Assembly: GCF_003860465.1 (NCBI RefSeq)
Contig: NZ_CP034186.1
Coordinates: 186,001 to 250,000 of the forward strand
Origin: Deinococcus psychrotolerans
GTDB taxonomy: Bacteria; Deinococcota; Deinococci; Deinococcales; Deinococcaceae
Reading direction: 5' to 3'
DNA length: 64,000 nt
Shown here one piece after another: positions 41,974-51,701 of the stretch. The first letter of the stretch is position 1. Each line of letters opens with the position of its first letter. The notes below the pieces were generated by a model. That model was given only the letters and a program-made list of their open reading frames with translations, had not been told where the DNA came from and searched no databases. The position numbers and the translations under genes are program-made.

Positions 41974-42746
41974 ACGGGGAGAGCCTGCCCCTGAGCGGTC
42001 TGCATGCGGTGGTCACGGGCGGCGGCTCCGGCATCGGCGCAGCGGTAGCGGAGCGGCTCGCACACCAGGGAGCACGAATTACCTTGATGGGGCGCAATCT
42101 GGCCCGCCTCGAAGTACAGGCGGCGAAGTTGGGCGCAGCCTTCGAGGTACTGGACGTGACCGACGAGAACAGCGTGACCGCAGCTTTTGAAGCGGCCCGC
42201 CAAACATCCGGCTCCATCCGCATCCTGATCAACAACGCCGGACAGGCCAGCAGCGCTTCCGCCCTCAAGACTGATTTGGAGCTGTGGCGGCGGATGGTCG
42301 ATGTCAATCTGACCGGCACCTGGCTGTGTACCCGGGCCGCGCTGCCCGACCTCCTCGCACACGGCGGCCGGGTCGTGAACGTGGCGAGTACGGCGGGGCT
42401 GATTGGCTACGCCTACGTCTCGGCATACGTCGCGGCCAAGCACGGCGTCGTCGGCCTGACCCGCGCTCTGGCGCTGGAACTGGCCCAGCGGGGCGTGACG
42501 GTCAACGCGGTCTGCCCCGGTTACACCGACACACCGCTATTGGCCGGGGCGCTAGATAAGATCGTCAGCACCACCGGACGCAGCGCCGAGGAAGCGCTCG
42601 GCAGCCTGACCCGCAGCAACCCGCAGGGGCGTCTGGTGCAGCCGAGCGAGGTGGCCGACGCGGTGGCTTGGCTGTGCAGTCCGGGGGCGTCTTCGATTAC
42701 CGGGCAGGCGGTGGCCGTGGCGGGCGGCGAGGTGATGACCGGATGA
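41970..42746 (+). CDS. SDR oxidoreductase of the aminobenzoyl-CoA operon
   Basis: A 258-residue short-chain dehydrogenase: TGGGSGIGAAVAERL near residue 12, NNAG near 90, Ser in VNVASTAGL, YVAAKHG active-site Tyr/Lys and PGYTDTPLL. The ATG overlaps the previous stop. It probably oxidises or reduces an alicyclic CoA intermediate after ring reduction. It resembles 3-hydroxyacyl-CoA dehydrogenase-type SDRs rather than a specific known enzyme. Confidence 0.85.
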   Translation: MNGESLPLSGLHAVVTGGGSGIGAAVAERLAHQGARITLMGRNLARLEVQAAKLGAAFEVLDVTDENSVTAAFEAARQTSGSIRILINNAGQASSASALKTDLELWRRMVDVNLTGTWLCTRAALPDLLAHGGRVVNVASTAGLIGYAYVSAYVAAKHGVVGLTRALALELAQRGVTVNAVCPGYTDTPLLAGALDKIVSTTGRSAEEALGSLTRSNPQGRLVQPSEVADAVAWLCSPGASSITGQAVAVAGGEVMTG

Positions 42747-43255
42747 CCGGCGGGATCACTGGCCAAGCTGGCGCACCTGCCGACCACGAAACCCGACTGA
42801 GCCAGGGCGACCATCAGGCCATCAAGCTGTGGTTGCGCCTGCTGACCACCACCACCCTGATTGAAACCGATCTCCGCGCCCGACTGGGCCAGCACTCGGA
42901 CATCAGCTTGCCGCGCTTCGACTTGCTGGCGCAACTGGCCCGCCAACCCGACGGCCTACGAATGAGCGATCTCAGCGCCCGCTTGATGGTCACGCGCGGC
43001 AACGTCACCCGACTGGCCGATCAGCTTGAGCGTGAAGGCCTGGTGCAGCGGTGCGGCGGCCCGGATCGGCGCGGCGTCACGTTGCAACTGACCCGGCTGG
43101 GCCAAGAGCGTTTCGGTGAGGTCGCCAGCACCCATGAAGACTGGGTGGTGCAACTCTTAGACGCACTTTCCGGGCCGGAGCAGGAGCACCTTTCTCAGCT
43201 CCTCGGCAAAATCAAGACCCAGATCAACACCCGCAGATCAATACCCGGAGGCTGA
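42743..43255 (+). CDS. MarR-family regulator within the operon
   Basis: A 170-residue protein from the ATG overlapping the SDR stop; the frame extends upstream only inside that gene. A winged helix ([46 protein letters not shown] in order) is typical of MarR. Relatives often sense aromatic acyl-CoA esters. The palindrome TTGACAAGTCAA before the operon is its likely binding site, giving self-regulation from inside the operon. Confidence 0.88.
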   Translation: MTGGITGQAGAPADHETRLSQGDHQAIKLWLRLLTTTTLIETDLRARLGQHSDISLPRFDLLAQLARQPDGLRMSDLSARLMVTRGNVTRLADQLEREGLVQRCGGPDRRGVTLQLTRLGQERFGEVASTHEDWVVQLLDALSGPEQEHLSQLLGKIKTQINTRRSIPGG

Positions 43256-43256
43256 T

Positions 43257-44114
43257 ATGAACTCGCGCCCCACCAAGCTCCTCAGTTTGCCTACAGACAA
43301 CCAGCCCATCTGGGCCGAGTACGCGCCGCAGCACTTTGGCTGGACATTGGACGGCGGTGTGGCCCAGGTGACGCTCAACCGCCCCGAGCGCAAGAATCCC
43401 CTCACCTTTGAGAGTTACGCCGAGTTGCGCTCCCTGTTTCAGGCGCTACACCACACCACTGAGGTCAAGGTGGTGGTGCTGCGCGGAGCGGGCGGCAATT
43501 TCTGTTCGGGCGGCGACGTGTTCGAGATTATCGGGCCGCTGGTGGAAGCCGGAATGCCCAGCCTGCTCAACTTCACCCGGATGACCGGCGATCTGGTGCG
43601 GGCCATCCGAACCTGCCCACAGCCGATCATCGCCGCTGTGGACGGAGTGTGCGCCGGAGCAGGCGCGATTCTGGCGATGGCCGCCGACTTGCGTCTGGCC
43701 ACGCCGAGTGCCGCCACCGCCTTCCTGTTTAATCGGGTGGGTCTGGCGGGCTGCGACATGGGAGCCTGCGCCATTTTACCGCGCATCATCGGGCAGGGCC
43801 GCGCCAGCGAGCTGCTGTATCTGGGACGCAAGATGAGCGCCGAGGAAGGCCTGAGCTGGGGCTTTTTCAATGCCCTGCACCCCGAAGGCGAACTGCACGA
43901 CGCCGCGCTGAGACTCGCCCGCGAGATTGCGGGTGGCCCCAGTTTCGCCCACGCCCTGACCAAGAAGATGCTGTGGCAGGAGTGGAATCTCAGTCTGGAT
44001 CAGGCTATTGAAGCTGAGGCGCAGGCCCAGGCGCTGTGCATGATGACCGGTGATTTTACCCGTGCCTTCGAGGCCTTCGCCCAGAAGCAGCGGCCCACCT
44101 TTCAGGGAGACTGA
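43257..44114 (+). CDS. Enoyl-CoA hydratase/isomerase family protein
   Basis: A 285-residue crotonase with the oxyanion-hole signatures [15 protein letters not shown] near residue 80 and [20 protein letters not shown] near 128, then [24 protein letters not shown]. The CDMGA stretch has Asp in place of one of the classic glutamates, so it may catalyse hydrolysis or a retro-type ring cleavage rather than simple hydration. It starts one base after the MarR stop. A role in opening the reduced ring of an alicyclic CoA is inferred. Confidence 0.85.
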   Translation: MNSRPTKLLSLPTDNQPIWAEYAPQHFGWTLDGGVAQVTLNRPERKNPLTFESYAELRSLFQALHHTTEVKVVVLRGAGGNFCSGGDVFEIIGPLVEAGMPSLLNFTRMTGDLVRAIRTCPQPIIAAVDGVCAGAGAILAMAADLRLATPSAATAFLFNRVGLAGCDMGACAILPRIIGQGRASELLYLGRKMSAEEGLSWGFFNALHPEGELHDAALRLAREIAGGPSFAHALTKKMLWQEWNLSLDQAIEAEAQAQALCMMTGDFTRAFEAFAQKQRPTFQGD

Positions 44115-44116
44115 GC

Positions 44117-45310
44117 ATGACCGACCAAGCTTTATCCGTGTCTTCCGGTTCAGCCCCGGCCCACCTTGCCTGGCCGTTTTTTGAACCCACCCACCGTGAG
44201 CTGGCTGTGCAGTTGCGTGGCTGGGCCGCCGAGCACCTCAGCCACGTCTCGCACGACGACCCCGATCAGACCTGTCGCCAACTGGTCAAGCAACTCGGTG
44301 AGGCGGGCTGGCTGCGCTATTCGGTGGGCGGCACGGCCTACGGTGCGGCACTGGACGTGATCGATACCCGCGCGATTTGTCTTATTCGCGAGACGCTGGC
44401 CGAGTTTGACGGGCTGGCCGATTTCGTGTGCGCCATGCAGGGTCTGGGCAGCGGCGCGATCACGCTGGCGGGCCGCCTTGACCAGAAAGAAAAGTACTTG
44501 GGGCCCGTCGCACGCGGCGAGAAGATCGCGGCCTTCGCGCTGACCGAGCCGAGCAGCGGTTCAGACGCGGCGGCTGTGCAGCTCAGCGCTGACCGAGCAG
44601 GCGACGGCTACACGCTCAACGGCCAGAAGACCTGGATCAGCAACGGCGGCATCGCCGACTTTTATGTGGTGTTCGCCCGCACCGGCGAGGCCCCCGGCGC
44701 ACGCGGCATCAGCGCCTTCGTGGTGGACGCCCAGACGCCCGGACTGGCCATCAGCGAGCGCCTGCACGTTACCGCGCCGCATCCACTGGCGACATTAACC
44801 TTCACGGATTGCCGCTTGCCTGCCTCAGCGCTGCTGGGCGAGGCGGGACAGGGCTTCAAGCTGGCGATGCGTACGCTGGATATTTTCCGCACCTCAGTAG
44901 CGGCGGCGGCGCTGGGGTTTGCCCGGCGGGCTCTGCGCGAAGCGCTTCACCGCACCACCACCCGCCAGATGTTCGGCGGCACGCTCTCGCAGCAGCCCCT
45001 GGCGCAGGCCAGTCTGGCCGAGATGGCGACCCGGATCGACCGCAGCGCCCTGCTGACCTACCGTGCCGCCTGGCAACGCGATCAGGGCCAGGGGGTGACC
45101 CGTGAGGCGGCGATGGCCAAGCTGACTGCCACCGAAGATGCCCAGAAAGTCATCGACATCGCCGTGCAACTTCACGGCGGCGCGGGCGTGCAGGTGGGCG
45201 GCGTGGTGGAGCGGCTCTACCGCGAGATTCGGGCGCTGCGTATTTATGAAGGAGCCAGCGAAGTTCAGCAGCTGATCATTGCCCGCGAACTGCTCAAGGA
45301 AGCCAGGTGA
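44117..45310 (+). CDS. Acyl-CoA dehydrogenase
   Basis: A 397-residue FAD enzyme with [16 protein letters not shown] near residue 138, [20 protein letters not shown] in the middle domain, and [36 protein letters not shown] at the C-terminus, in order, where the catalytic glutamate normally sits (YEGASE). It would desaturate the CoA intermediate produced by the upstream enzymes and pass electrons to an electron-transfer flavoprotein not encoded here. It follows the hydratase by two bases and overlaps the ligase. Confidence 0.9.
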   Translation: MTDQALSVSSGSAPAHLAWPFFEPTHRELAVQLRGWAAEHLSHVSHDDPDQTCRQLVKQLGEAGWLRYSVGGTAYGAALDVIDTRAICLIRETLAEFDGLADFVCAMQGLGSGAITLAGRLDQKEKYLGPVARGEKIAAFALTEPSSGSDAAAVQLSADRAGDGYTLNGQKTWISNGGIADFYVVFARTGEAPGARGISAFVVDAQTPGLAISERLHVTAPHPLATLTFTDCRLPASALLGEAGQGFKLAMRTLDIFRTSVAAAALGFARRALREALHRTTTRQMFGGTLSQQPLAQASLAEMATRIDRSALLTYRAAWQRDQGQGVTREAAMAKLTATEDAQKVIDIAVQLHGGAGVQVGGVVERLYREIRALRIYEGASEVQQLIIARELLKEAR

Positions 45311-46920
45311 ACCTCACGCCTAGTGCCCATCAGGACACCTTCGCCCGCGATCATCTCCCGCCTGAGGAGCAGTGGCCCACCCTCATTTTTGAGTTGCCGG
45401 AAGTGCGGTATCCCGAGCGCCTGAACGCGGCCACCGCGCTGCTGGCCAGAGCTACGCCGCCGCCCGACAAACCCGCGCTGCTGGCGGAGGGCGTGTCGTG
45501 GACCTACCGGGAACTGGATGTGCTCTCCAACCAGATCGCAGCGGTGCTGCGAGACGACATGCAACTGATTCCCGGCAACCGCGTACTGCTGCACGGCCCC
45601 AACACACCGATGCTGGCCGCCTGCTGGTTCGCGGTGCTCAAAGCAGGCGGCGTCGCGGTCAGCACCATGCCGCTGCTCCGCGCCGCCGAGCTGGGCAAGG
45701 TCATCGCCAAAGCTGAAATTTCACATGCCCTGTGTGACGCCTCCTGCGTGGCTGTAGTGCGGGAAACATTAAGCACCACCACGCTGCGCCAGATTCAGAT
45801 TTTTGAGGGCGAAGGCGGGGAGCTACTAGAGCTGGCCCGCCGCAAACCCGAACGCTTTGAAGCCGTGGACACTGCCGCAGACGACGTGGCGCTGATTGCC
45901 TTCACCTCCGGCACCACCGGACAACCCAAAGGCTGTATGCATTTTCACCGTGATCTGCTGGCAGTCTGCGACACCTTTGCCCGTCATATTCTGCGGCCCA
46001 CCTCCGACGATATTTTTGTGGGCAGCGCTCCGTTCGCTTTCACCTTTGGGTTGGGTGCCTGCTTACTGTTTCCGGTATGGGCGGGCGCAACGGCGGTTCT
46101 CCTCGAACACGGCTCGCCGCCGCAACTGGCCGCTGCGATTGAGCAGTTCGGGGTCACCATCTGCGCCACTGCGCCCACGAGTTACCGGATGATGGCAGCC
46201 CTGCCTAATTTGGATAGTCTGCAATCGCTGCGGAAATGCGTCTCGGCCGGCGAAGCGCTTCCGGCGGCGACCCGCCTGCGCTGGCGCGAGGCCACTGGGA
46301 TTGAACTGATCGACGGCATCGGCGCGACTGAGATGCTGCATATTTTTATCAGTGCCGATGAGCATCAGGCCCGCCCCGGCGCGACCGGGAAGGCTGTGCC
46401 TGGCATCCGCGCCTGTGTGCTGGGCGAGGACGGACAGCCGCTGCCGCCGGGAAGAATTGGACGCCTCGCCGTGCAGGGGCCGGTGGGGTGCCGCTACCTC
46501 GCCGATGAGCGCCAGCGCGACTATGTGCAGCACGGCTGGAACATCACTGGAGACACTTACCTGATGACCGAGGACGGCTACTTCGAGTACCAGGCCCGCA
46601 GCGACGACATGATCGTCTCCAGCGGCTACAATATCGCCGCGCCGGAAGTCGAGGAAGCGCTGCTGCGGCATCCATTGGTGGCCGAATGTGCCGTCATCGG
46701 GCTGCCCGACGAGTTGCGCGGGCAGGTGGTGGGGGCCTTCATCGTTCTTGCGCCAGACCAAACCGCCAGCGAAGCCCTCAAAATTGAATTGCAACTGTTC
46801 GTCAAAAACCAGATCGCGCCGTACAAGTACCCCCGCTTCATCGAGTTCCGGGACGACCTGCCCAAGACCGCCACCGGCAAATTGCAACGCTTCGCCCTTC
46901 GTCAAGACCGTCCCGCCTGA
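45307..46920 (+). CDS. Aryl-CoA ligase, probable 2-aminobenzoate/benzoate-CoA ligase
   Basis: A 537-residue AMP-forming ligase with GTG start overlapping the previous stop. The P-loop [20 protein letters not shown] lies near residue 200; the C-terminal hinge [25 protein letters not shown] near 425 and the catalytic Lys of [14 protein letters not shown] near the end are intact. FHRD after the P-loop and the overall layout are typical of benzoate/2-aminobenzoate-CoA ligases. It would activate anthranilate, the substrate that the first operon enzyme uses as its CoA ester. Confidence 0.88.
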   Translation: MNLTPSAHQDTFARDHLPPEEQWPTLIFELPEVRYPERLNAATALLARATPPPDKPALLAEGVSWTYRELDVLSNQIAAVLRDDMQLIPGNRVLLHGPNTPMLAACWFAVLKAGGVAVSTMPLLRAAELGKVIAKAEISHALCDASCVAVVRETLSTTTLRQIQIFEGEGGELLELARRKPERFEAVDTAADDVALIAFTSGTTGQPKGCMHFHRDLLAVCDTFARHILRPTSDDIFVGSAPFAFTFGLGACLLFPVWAGATAVLLEHGSPPQLAAAIEQFGVTICATAPTSYRMMAALPNLDSLQSLRKCVSAGEALPAATRLRWREATGIELIDGIGATEMLHIFISADEHQARPGATGKAVPGIRACVLGEDGQPLPPGRIGRLAVQGPVGCRYLADERQRDYVQHGWNITGDTYLMTEDGYFEYQARSDDMIVSSGYNIAAPEVEEALLRHPLVAECAVIGLPDELRGQVVGAFIVLAPDQTASEALKIELQLFVKNQIAPYKYPRFIEFRDDLPKTATGKLQRFALRQDRPA

Positions 46921-46950
46921 CCGCCCACCCTCACACTTAAGGAGAGCCGC

Positions 46951-47727
46951 ATGACCACCCTGCAAAATGTTGTGTCCGAGTTGGCGACTGGCCGCCTGCG
47001 TATCGTCGATCTGACCGCGCCGCTGAGCGAGCAGACCCCGGTGCTGCAATTGCCCGAACCGTTTGCCAACACCGCGACCTTCCAAATGGAGACCATCAGC
47101 GCCTTTGACGCGGCGGGGCCAGCCTGGGCTTGGAGCAACATCACGCTCGGCGAGCACACCGGCACCCATTTGGACGCCCCCATTCACTGGATCACCGGCA
47201 AAGACGGCAAAGCGGTGCATCAGATCGAACCGGAGCGCCTGATCGGGCCAGCCGTGGTGATCGACCTGAGCGCCGAGGCTGCTGCCAATCCCGACGTGCT
47301 GCTCGAACCGGAACACTTTGAGGCCTGGGAAGCCCAGCACGGCCCGCTGCCCCACAACTGCTGGGTACTGCTGCGAACCGGTTGGAGCGAGCGCAACACC
47401 GACGCCCAGCGCTTTCTGAACGCTGACGAGAACGGCCCGCACACCCCCGGACCCTCGGTGGCCTGTGCACGCTGGATGGCCGAGCATCCCGCCGTCTCCG
47501 GCTTCGGAGTCGAGACAGTGGGCATCGACGCGGGCGCGGCGGGCGGCTTCGAGCCTGGGTTTCCGATGCACCACTACCTGCTGGGCAACGACCGCTACGG
47601 CCTGACCTCGCTGATCAACCTGGATCAGTTGCCCGCTTCCGGCGCGGTGCTGGTGGTTGCGCCGCTACCAATCGTGGGCGGCACCGGCAGCCCGGCGCGG
47701 GTCTACGCCCTCGTCGAGAGCGCATGA
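46951..47727 (+). CDS. Isatin hydrolase-like cyclase-family metalloenzyme
   Basis: A 258-residue member of the cyclase family (kynurenine formamidase/isatin hydrolase fold) with the metal motif GEHTGTHLDAPIHWITGKD near residue 70 and FGVETVGIDAG near 190, then ASLINL-type TSLINLDQLPASGAVL. The FDAAGPAWAWSNITLGEHTGTH stretch and the PHTPGPS segment are those of isatin hydrolases, which open isatin to isatinate using manganese. Kynurenine formamidase is the alternative. AAGGAG precedes the ATG; the stop overlaps the ThDP gene. Confidence 0.72.
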   Translation: MTTLQNVVSELATGRLRIVDLTAPLSEQTPVLQLPEPFANTATFQMETISAFDAAGPAWAWSNITLGEHTGTHLDAPIHWITGKDGKAVHQIEPERLIGPAVVIDLSAEAAANPDVLLEPEHFEAWEAQHGPLPHNCWVLLRTGWSERNTDAQRFLNADENGPHTPGPSVACARWMAEHPAVSGFGVETVGIDAGAAGGFEPGFPMHHYLLGNDRYGLTSLINLDQLPASGAVLVVAPLPIVGGTGSPARVYALVESA

Positions 47728-49364
47728 CGACGGTGGCCGAGGCGGTAGGCCAGACCCTGGCGCAGTTGGGCGTCGGCCACGCCTTTGGAGTGGTGGGCAG
47801 CGGCAATTTCCATCTGACCAATGCCCTGCGGCGCGGCGGCGTGCCGTTCACGGCGGCCCGGCACGAGGGCGGCGCGGCAAGCATGGCCGACGCCTACGCC
47901 CGGATGTCGGGCCAGCTCGCGGTGCTCACGACCCACCAGGGCTGCGGGCTGACCAACGCGGTGACTGGCCTGACCGAGGCGGCCAAGAGTCGCACACCAC
48001 TGCTGGCTGTGACCGCCGACACCCAGGCGGGAGCAGTGCGCTCCAATTTTCGTATCGACCAAGACGGACTGGCCCGCAGCATCGGCGCGGTGGCCGAGCG
48101 GGTCTACTCGCCCGCCAGCGCGGTGGCCGACACGGTTCGGGCCTACCGCACTGCCGTCCACGAGCGGCGCACGGTGGTGCTGTCGGTGCCACTGGATGTG
48201 CAGGCTGCCGAAGCGTCCCCGTTTCATGAGGCTGACTTGAGCTTGCCGCCCGCGCAAGCGATTCGGCCTGATGCGGCCTCGGTTTCGGCGCTGGTCGAGC
48301 TACTTTCAGCTGCTGAGCGTCCGGTCTTCGTGGCGGGACGCGGGGCAAGGCACGCCAAAGCCGAGTTGAAGGCGCTGGCTGCACAGTGCGGGGCGCTGCT
48401 GGCAACCTCAGCGGTGGCGCACGGCCTGTTTGCGGGTGACGCGTTCAACCTGGGCATTTCCGGCGGCTTTTCCTCACCGCTGAGTGCCGAGCTGATTCGG
48501 GACGCCGACCTGATCGTGGCCTGGGGCTGCACTCTCAACATGTGGACGATGCGGCACGGGCAATTGATCGGCCCCGAAACCAAAGTGGTGCAGGTGGATG
48601 TGGAAGACGCGGCGCTGGGCAGCAACCGGCCCATCACGCTGGGCGTGCGCGGCGACTGCGCCCAGACCGCCGACGACGTGCTGAGCGTGTGGCACGGTCA
48701 AGGCCCCGTTATGAAATACCGCACGCCGCAGGTCGCAGAGGCGATAGCCCAGTGCTCCCTGTGGCGAGACACTCCGACGCTCGATCTCTCAACCCATGAG
48801 CGCATTGACCCACGGGTGCTGAGCCGCGCCCTGGATGATCTGCTGCCCAGAGAGCGCGTCGTTTCGATTGATTCCGGCAATTTCATGGGTTACCCCAGCA
48901 CGTACCTGTCGGTGCCAGACGAATTCGGCTTCTGTTTTACCCAGGCGTTTCAGAGTATCGGCCTGGGGCTGGGGAGTGCCATAGGCGCAGCGCTGGCCCA
49001 GCCGGGGCGCTTACCCGTGCTGGGCAGCGGCGACGGCGGCTTTCTGATGGCCATCAGCGAGCTGGAAACGGCGGTGCGACTCAAGTTGCCGCTGGTGTGC
49101 ATCATCTACAACGACGCTGCTTACGGCGCGGAGGTGCATCACTTCGTGAACGACGATCACGCCGCTGTCCGCTTCCCCGACACCGATCTGGCCGCGCTGG
49201 GACGTGGATTCGGAGCCGATGGAGTGACAGTGCGGACGCTGGACGATCTCAACGCCGTGCGCGACTGGCTCGCCGCCGCGCCGCCGCGCCCGCTGGTCAT
49301 CGACGCCAAGATCGCCTCGGACGGCGGGGCGTGGTGGCTGCAAGAAGCCTTCAAGGGTCATTGA
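47724..49364 (+). CDS. Thiamine-diphosphate enzyme, benzoylformate decarboxylase-like
   Basis: A 546-residue ThDP enzyme with the N-terminal Pyr domain Glu in ARHEGGAASMADAYARMSG near residue 48, a middle nucleotide-fold domain (about 190-330) and the ThDP/Mg motif GSGDGGFLMAISELETAV ... NDAAYG near residues 430-470. It belongs with 2-oxo acid decarboxylases and acetolactate-synthase relatives. Beside an isatin hydrolase, decarboxylation of isatinate (2-aminobenzoylformate) is an attractive inference; ring-dione cleavage is another. Its ATG overlaps the cyclase stop. Confidence 0.85.
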   Translation: MTTVAEAVGQTLAQLGVGHAFGVVGSGNFHLTNALRRGGVPFTAARHEGGAASMADAYARMSGQLAVLTTHQGCGLTNAVTGLTEAAKSRTPLLAVTADTQAGAVRSNFRIDQDGLARSIGAVAERVYSPASAVADTVRAYRTAVHERRTVVLSVPLDVQAAEASPFHEADLSLPPAQAIRPDAASVSALVELLSAAERPVFVAGRGARHAKAELKALAAQCGALLATSAVAHGLFAGDAFNLGISGGFSSPLSAELIRDADLIVAWGCTLNMWTMRHGQLIGPETKVVQVDVEDAALGSNRPITLGVRGDCAQTADDVLSVWHGQGPVMKYRTPQVAEAIAQCSLWRDTPTLDLSTHERIDPRVLSRALDDLLPRERVVSIDSGNFMGYPSTYLSVPDEFGFCFTQAFQSIGLGLGSAIGAALAQPGRLPVLGSGDGGFLMAISELETAVRLKLPLVCIIYNDAAYGAEVHHFVNDDHAAVRFPDTDLAALGRGFGADGVTVRTLDDLNAVRDWLAAAPPRPLVIDAKIASDGGAWWLQEAFKGH

Positions 49365-49378
49365 GTCAAGGAGGAGCC

Positions 49379-49801
49379 ATGACAGACATTCATTCTCTTC
49401 AGGTATTGCAGCCGCCCGGTTGGGCGCAGCCACGCGGCTTTGCTAACGGCGTTGCGGCGCGAGGCCGACTGGTGTTTACCGCCGGAATGATCGGCTGGAA
49501 CAGCCAGCAGGTCTTTGAAACCGACGATTTCGTGGAGCAGACCCGGCAGGCCCTCCGTAACGTGCTGGCGGTGGTTGCCGAGGCCGGGGGCGGCCCTGAG
49601 CATCTGGTGCGCCTGACCTGGTTTATTACCGACAAGCCCGCTTACCTCGCCCAGCAGCGGCAAATCGGCGCGGTCTACCGCGAGGTGCTGGGCCGCCATT
49701 ATCCGGCCATGAGTGTGGTGGCGGTCAGCGCCCTGATGGAAGACCGGGCCAAAGTCGAAATCGAGGGGCTGGCGGTCATTCCGGAGAATGCCGAGGATTA
49801 A
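49379..49801 (+). CDS. RidA-family protein (YjgF/YER057c)
   Basis: A 140-residue protein from the ATG preceded by AAGGAGGAGCC; the longer frame upstream overlaps the ThDP gene. The RidA landmarks are RLVFTAGMIGWNSQQ near residue 30, RQALRNVLAVVAEAGG near 62 and ALMEDRAKVEIEGLAVI at the end. RidA proteins hydrolyse reactive enamines/imines. The amino group left on the ring after attack on 2-aminobenzoyl-CoA could be released as such an imine. Last gene of the operon; M29 peptidase is convergent 55 bp on. Confidence 0.88.
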   Translation: MTDIHSLQVLQPPGWAQPRGFANGVAARGRLVFTAGMIGWNSQQVFETDDFVEQTRQALRNVLAVVAEAGGGPEHLVRLTWFITDKPAYLAQQRQIGAVYREVLGRHYPAMSVVAVSALMEDRAKVEIEGLAVIPENAED

Positions 49802-49856
49802 AGACGGAGAAGGTTTGGAGACGATAGGCAGCAGCTCTGACCCGCGCCTGTGGCGA

Positions 49857-51083
49857 TCAGACCCACTTTCCTGAACGCATGATGACCACCTCGCCGCCGC
49901 CGCGCGTCCTGGCCGTGACTTGCAACTCAGGCGACCCCACCATGAAATCCAGATGGACACGGCTGTGATTGCCCCCAGCCGCTTCAAATTCGGCAGCGGA
50001 TAGGTCGCCTCCGCCTTTCAGCGTGACCGGGTAAGCCCGGCCCAGCGCCAGATGACACGAGGCATTCTCGTCAATGAGGGTGCTGTAAAATACTTTGTGT
50101 TCACGGGCCACCAGGCTCTCCTCGCTGACGAGCGCCACTTCACCGAGCCGGAGCGCTCCCTCATCGGTGGCCAGCAGGTGCTCAAGTGTTTCTCCAGCTG
50201 AGGAACTGCGCCAGTGGCTCAGCCGGCCACCCTCAAAGCTGAGTTCAAGGTCGTCGATGCGCTGGCCATTGATGATCAGTGGCCGGGTCATCTGGACATG
50301 ACCGTTGGTCTGCAAGCGGTGCGGCAAGGTGGAGACTTCCTCAGTCGGCATGTTGGGAATGCCGGTAATTCCCAGCGCACTGCTCACCGACGGGCCAAAC
50401 CACTGGTGGCCTGTCGGCAACCCAATCTCCAGGTCTGTACCGGGGCCGGAGAAATGCAGCGATTCGATCTCCAGCTGGTCGAGCGCGGCGCACCGCTGTG
50501 TCAGCCGCTGGGCATGCTCTTGCCAGGCCGCTGAAGGATCCGGCTGATCGAGCCTCAACAGACGCGAGAGGGTCGCCCAGAGGTTCTCCAGCGCCACTTC
50601 AGGTGAAGCCTCAGGATAGAGGTGACGCGCCCAGGCCGGGGTCGCCACGGCCATCACTGACCAGTTGAACTGCACCCGCGAACGGCGCATTCCGTACTCT
50701 TCCAGCGCCGCATTGCGGGCGGCGGCGGCAAGGGCCACCCGGTTGCCCAGCCCGCCGGGGCCGCTTTGAAGGTGCGCCGCGTGCAGGGTGAGAATCGGCT
50801 GCGCGGCTTGGGCGTGCTCGGTGAGGGCCGCCGCCATCCAAGCTGGAAAAACCGTGAGTTGATCTGCCGAAGCCGAGCGAATCCGGAGTTCCTGAACGGT
50901 GGCGTCTTCGTAGAGCACTTCAGCGGCGGCGGCCCCCGCCTGGTAAGCCGCCTCGGCGATCATCTGGGCCAGTTCATAGACTTCGGGCGGGCTGACGATC
51001 AGTAGCCGCTGGCCCGCTTGGATAGGCACGGCCATCTGCACAGCCAGTCGGGCATACCGCTCATAAAACGCTTGATTAGACAT
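49857..51083 (-). CDS. M29-family aminopeptidase (AmpS/AmpT type)
   Basis: About 408 residues from the ATG at 51083, with AAAGGT eight bases upstream; a GTG at 51092 is too close to it. Family landmarks include NMPTEEVSTLPHR near residue 245, LIDENASCHLALGRAYP near 335 and HSRVHLDFMVGSPELQV near 380, which supply the metal-binding Glu, His and Asp residues. M29 enzymes are two-metal cytoplasmic aminopeptidases of broad specificity. It is the last gene of a six-gene minus-strand operon with a peptide transporter, so it probably trims the imported substrate. Confidence 0.88.
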   Translation of the reverse strand: MSNQAFYERYARLAVQMAVPIQAGQRLLIVSPPEVYELAQMIAEAAYQAGAAAAEVLYEDATVQELRIRSASADQLTVFPAWMAAALTEHAQAAQPILTLHAAHLQSGPGGLGNRVALAAAARNAALEEYGMRRSRVQFNWSVMAVATPAWARHLYPEASPEVALENLWATLSRLLRLDQPDPSAAWQEHAQRLTQRCAALDQLEIESLHFSGPGTDLEIGLPTGHQWFGPSVSSALGITGIPNMPTEEVSTLPHRLQTNGHVQMTRPLIINGQRIDDLELSFEGGRLSHWRSSSAGETLEHLLATDEGALRLGEVALVSEESLVAREHKVFYSTLIDENASCHLALGRAYPVTLKGGGDLSAAEFEAAGGNHSRVHLDFMVGSPELQVTARTRGGGEVVIMRSGKWV

Positions 51084-51107
51084 GCGGGGCACCTTTGTTG
51101 GGAGCGA

Positions 51108-51701
51108 TCAGATCAACCGGGGAGGCGTACTCATAGTCAGGATGCGGGCCTCACTGCTGGAGACATTCCCGATGCAGTGCGGCAGAGCGCTGGGATAATA
51201 AGCGCTGTCACCGGTGCGCAGGGTTCGGGGAGCGGAGTGGTGAACGGTCAACTGAATTTCACCATCCAGAACATAAATAAACTCTTCGCCCGCGTGACCA
51301 ACGTCGTTGCGCTGCTCACTGCCGGGTTCGAGGCTGAGCAAGACCGGCTGAATTTTCTGGAGCAGATCGGTGAACAGCACCTGCACCTGCACGCCTGGCC
51401 CCAACTGGACACTCCGGGGCGCTTCGCCGCGCCGCACCACTTTCAGAATGTCGCTGCGGGCCTCGTCAGGCAACAGGTCGGCGGCGCTCAACTGAAATGC
51501 GGCGGCCAGGCGTTGCAGCAAGGTCGCCGAGACATCAGTCTGGCCACGCTCAAGCATGCTCAGAAAACTGCGCGAGCATTTCGAGGCGTCGGCGAGCTGT
51601 TGCAGGGTCATGCCACGGGCCTGCCGGAGCGCCCGCAGCCGCTCACCCAGTCGCGAGCGGGTTGGAGGCGCGTCACCTTTCACGGGGGTTGAATGTATCA
51701 C
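51108..51701 (-). CDS. XRE-cupin transcriptional regulator (PuuR-like)
   Basis: A 197-residue protein: XRE helix-turn-helix (LRALRQARGMTLQQLADASKCSRSFLSMLERG in order, residues about 22-55) and a C-terminal cupin domain (LEPGSEQRNDVGHAGEEFIYVLDGEIQLTV, then TGDSAYYPSALPHCIGN). Such regulators sense amines or amino acids through the cupin. The GTG start at 51701 overlaps the upstream permease gene; a second GTG at 51683 is possible. It probably binds the TTGAACTTTG motifs of the divergent promoter region and controls both arms. Confidence 0.88.
   Translation of the reverse strand: MIHSTPVKGDAPPTRSRLGERLRALRQARGMTLQQLADASKCSRSFLSMLERGQTDVSATLLQRLAAAFQLSAADLLPDEARSDILKVVRRGEAPRSVQLGPGVQVQVLFTDLLQKIQPVLLSLEPGSEQRNDVGHAGEEFIYVLDGEIQLTVHHSAPRTLRTGDSAYYPSALPHCIGNVSSSEARILTMSTPPRLI

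Noticed and set aside
46063..47574. Minus-strand ORF of 503 codons
   Set aside because: It spans the end of the CoA ligase and most of the cyclase gene in antisense, with no motif or ribosome site.
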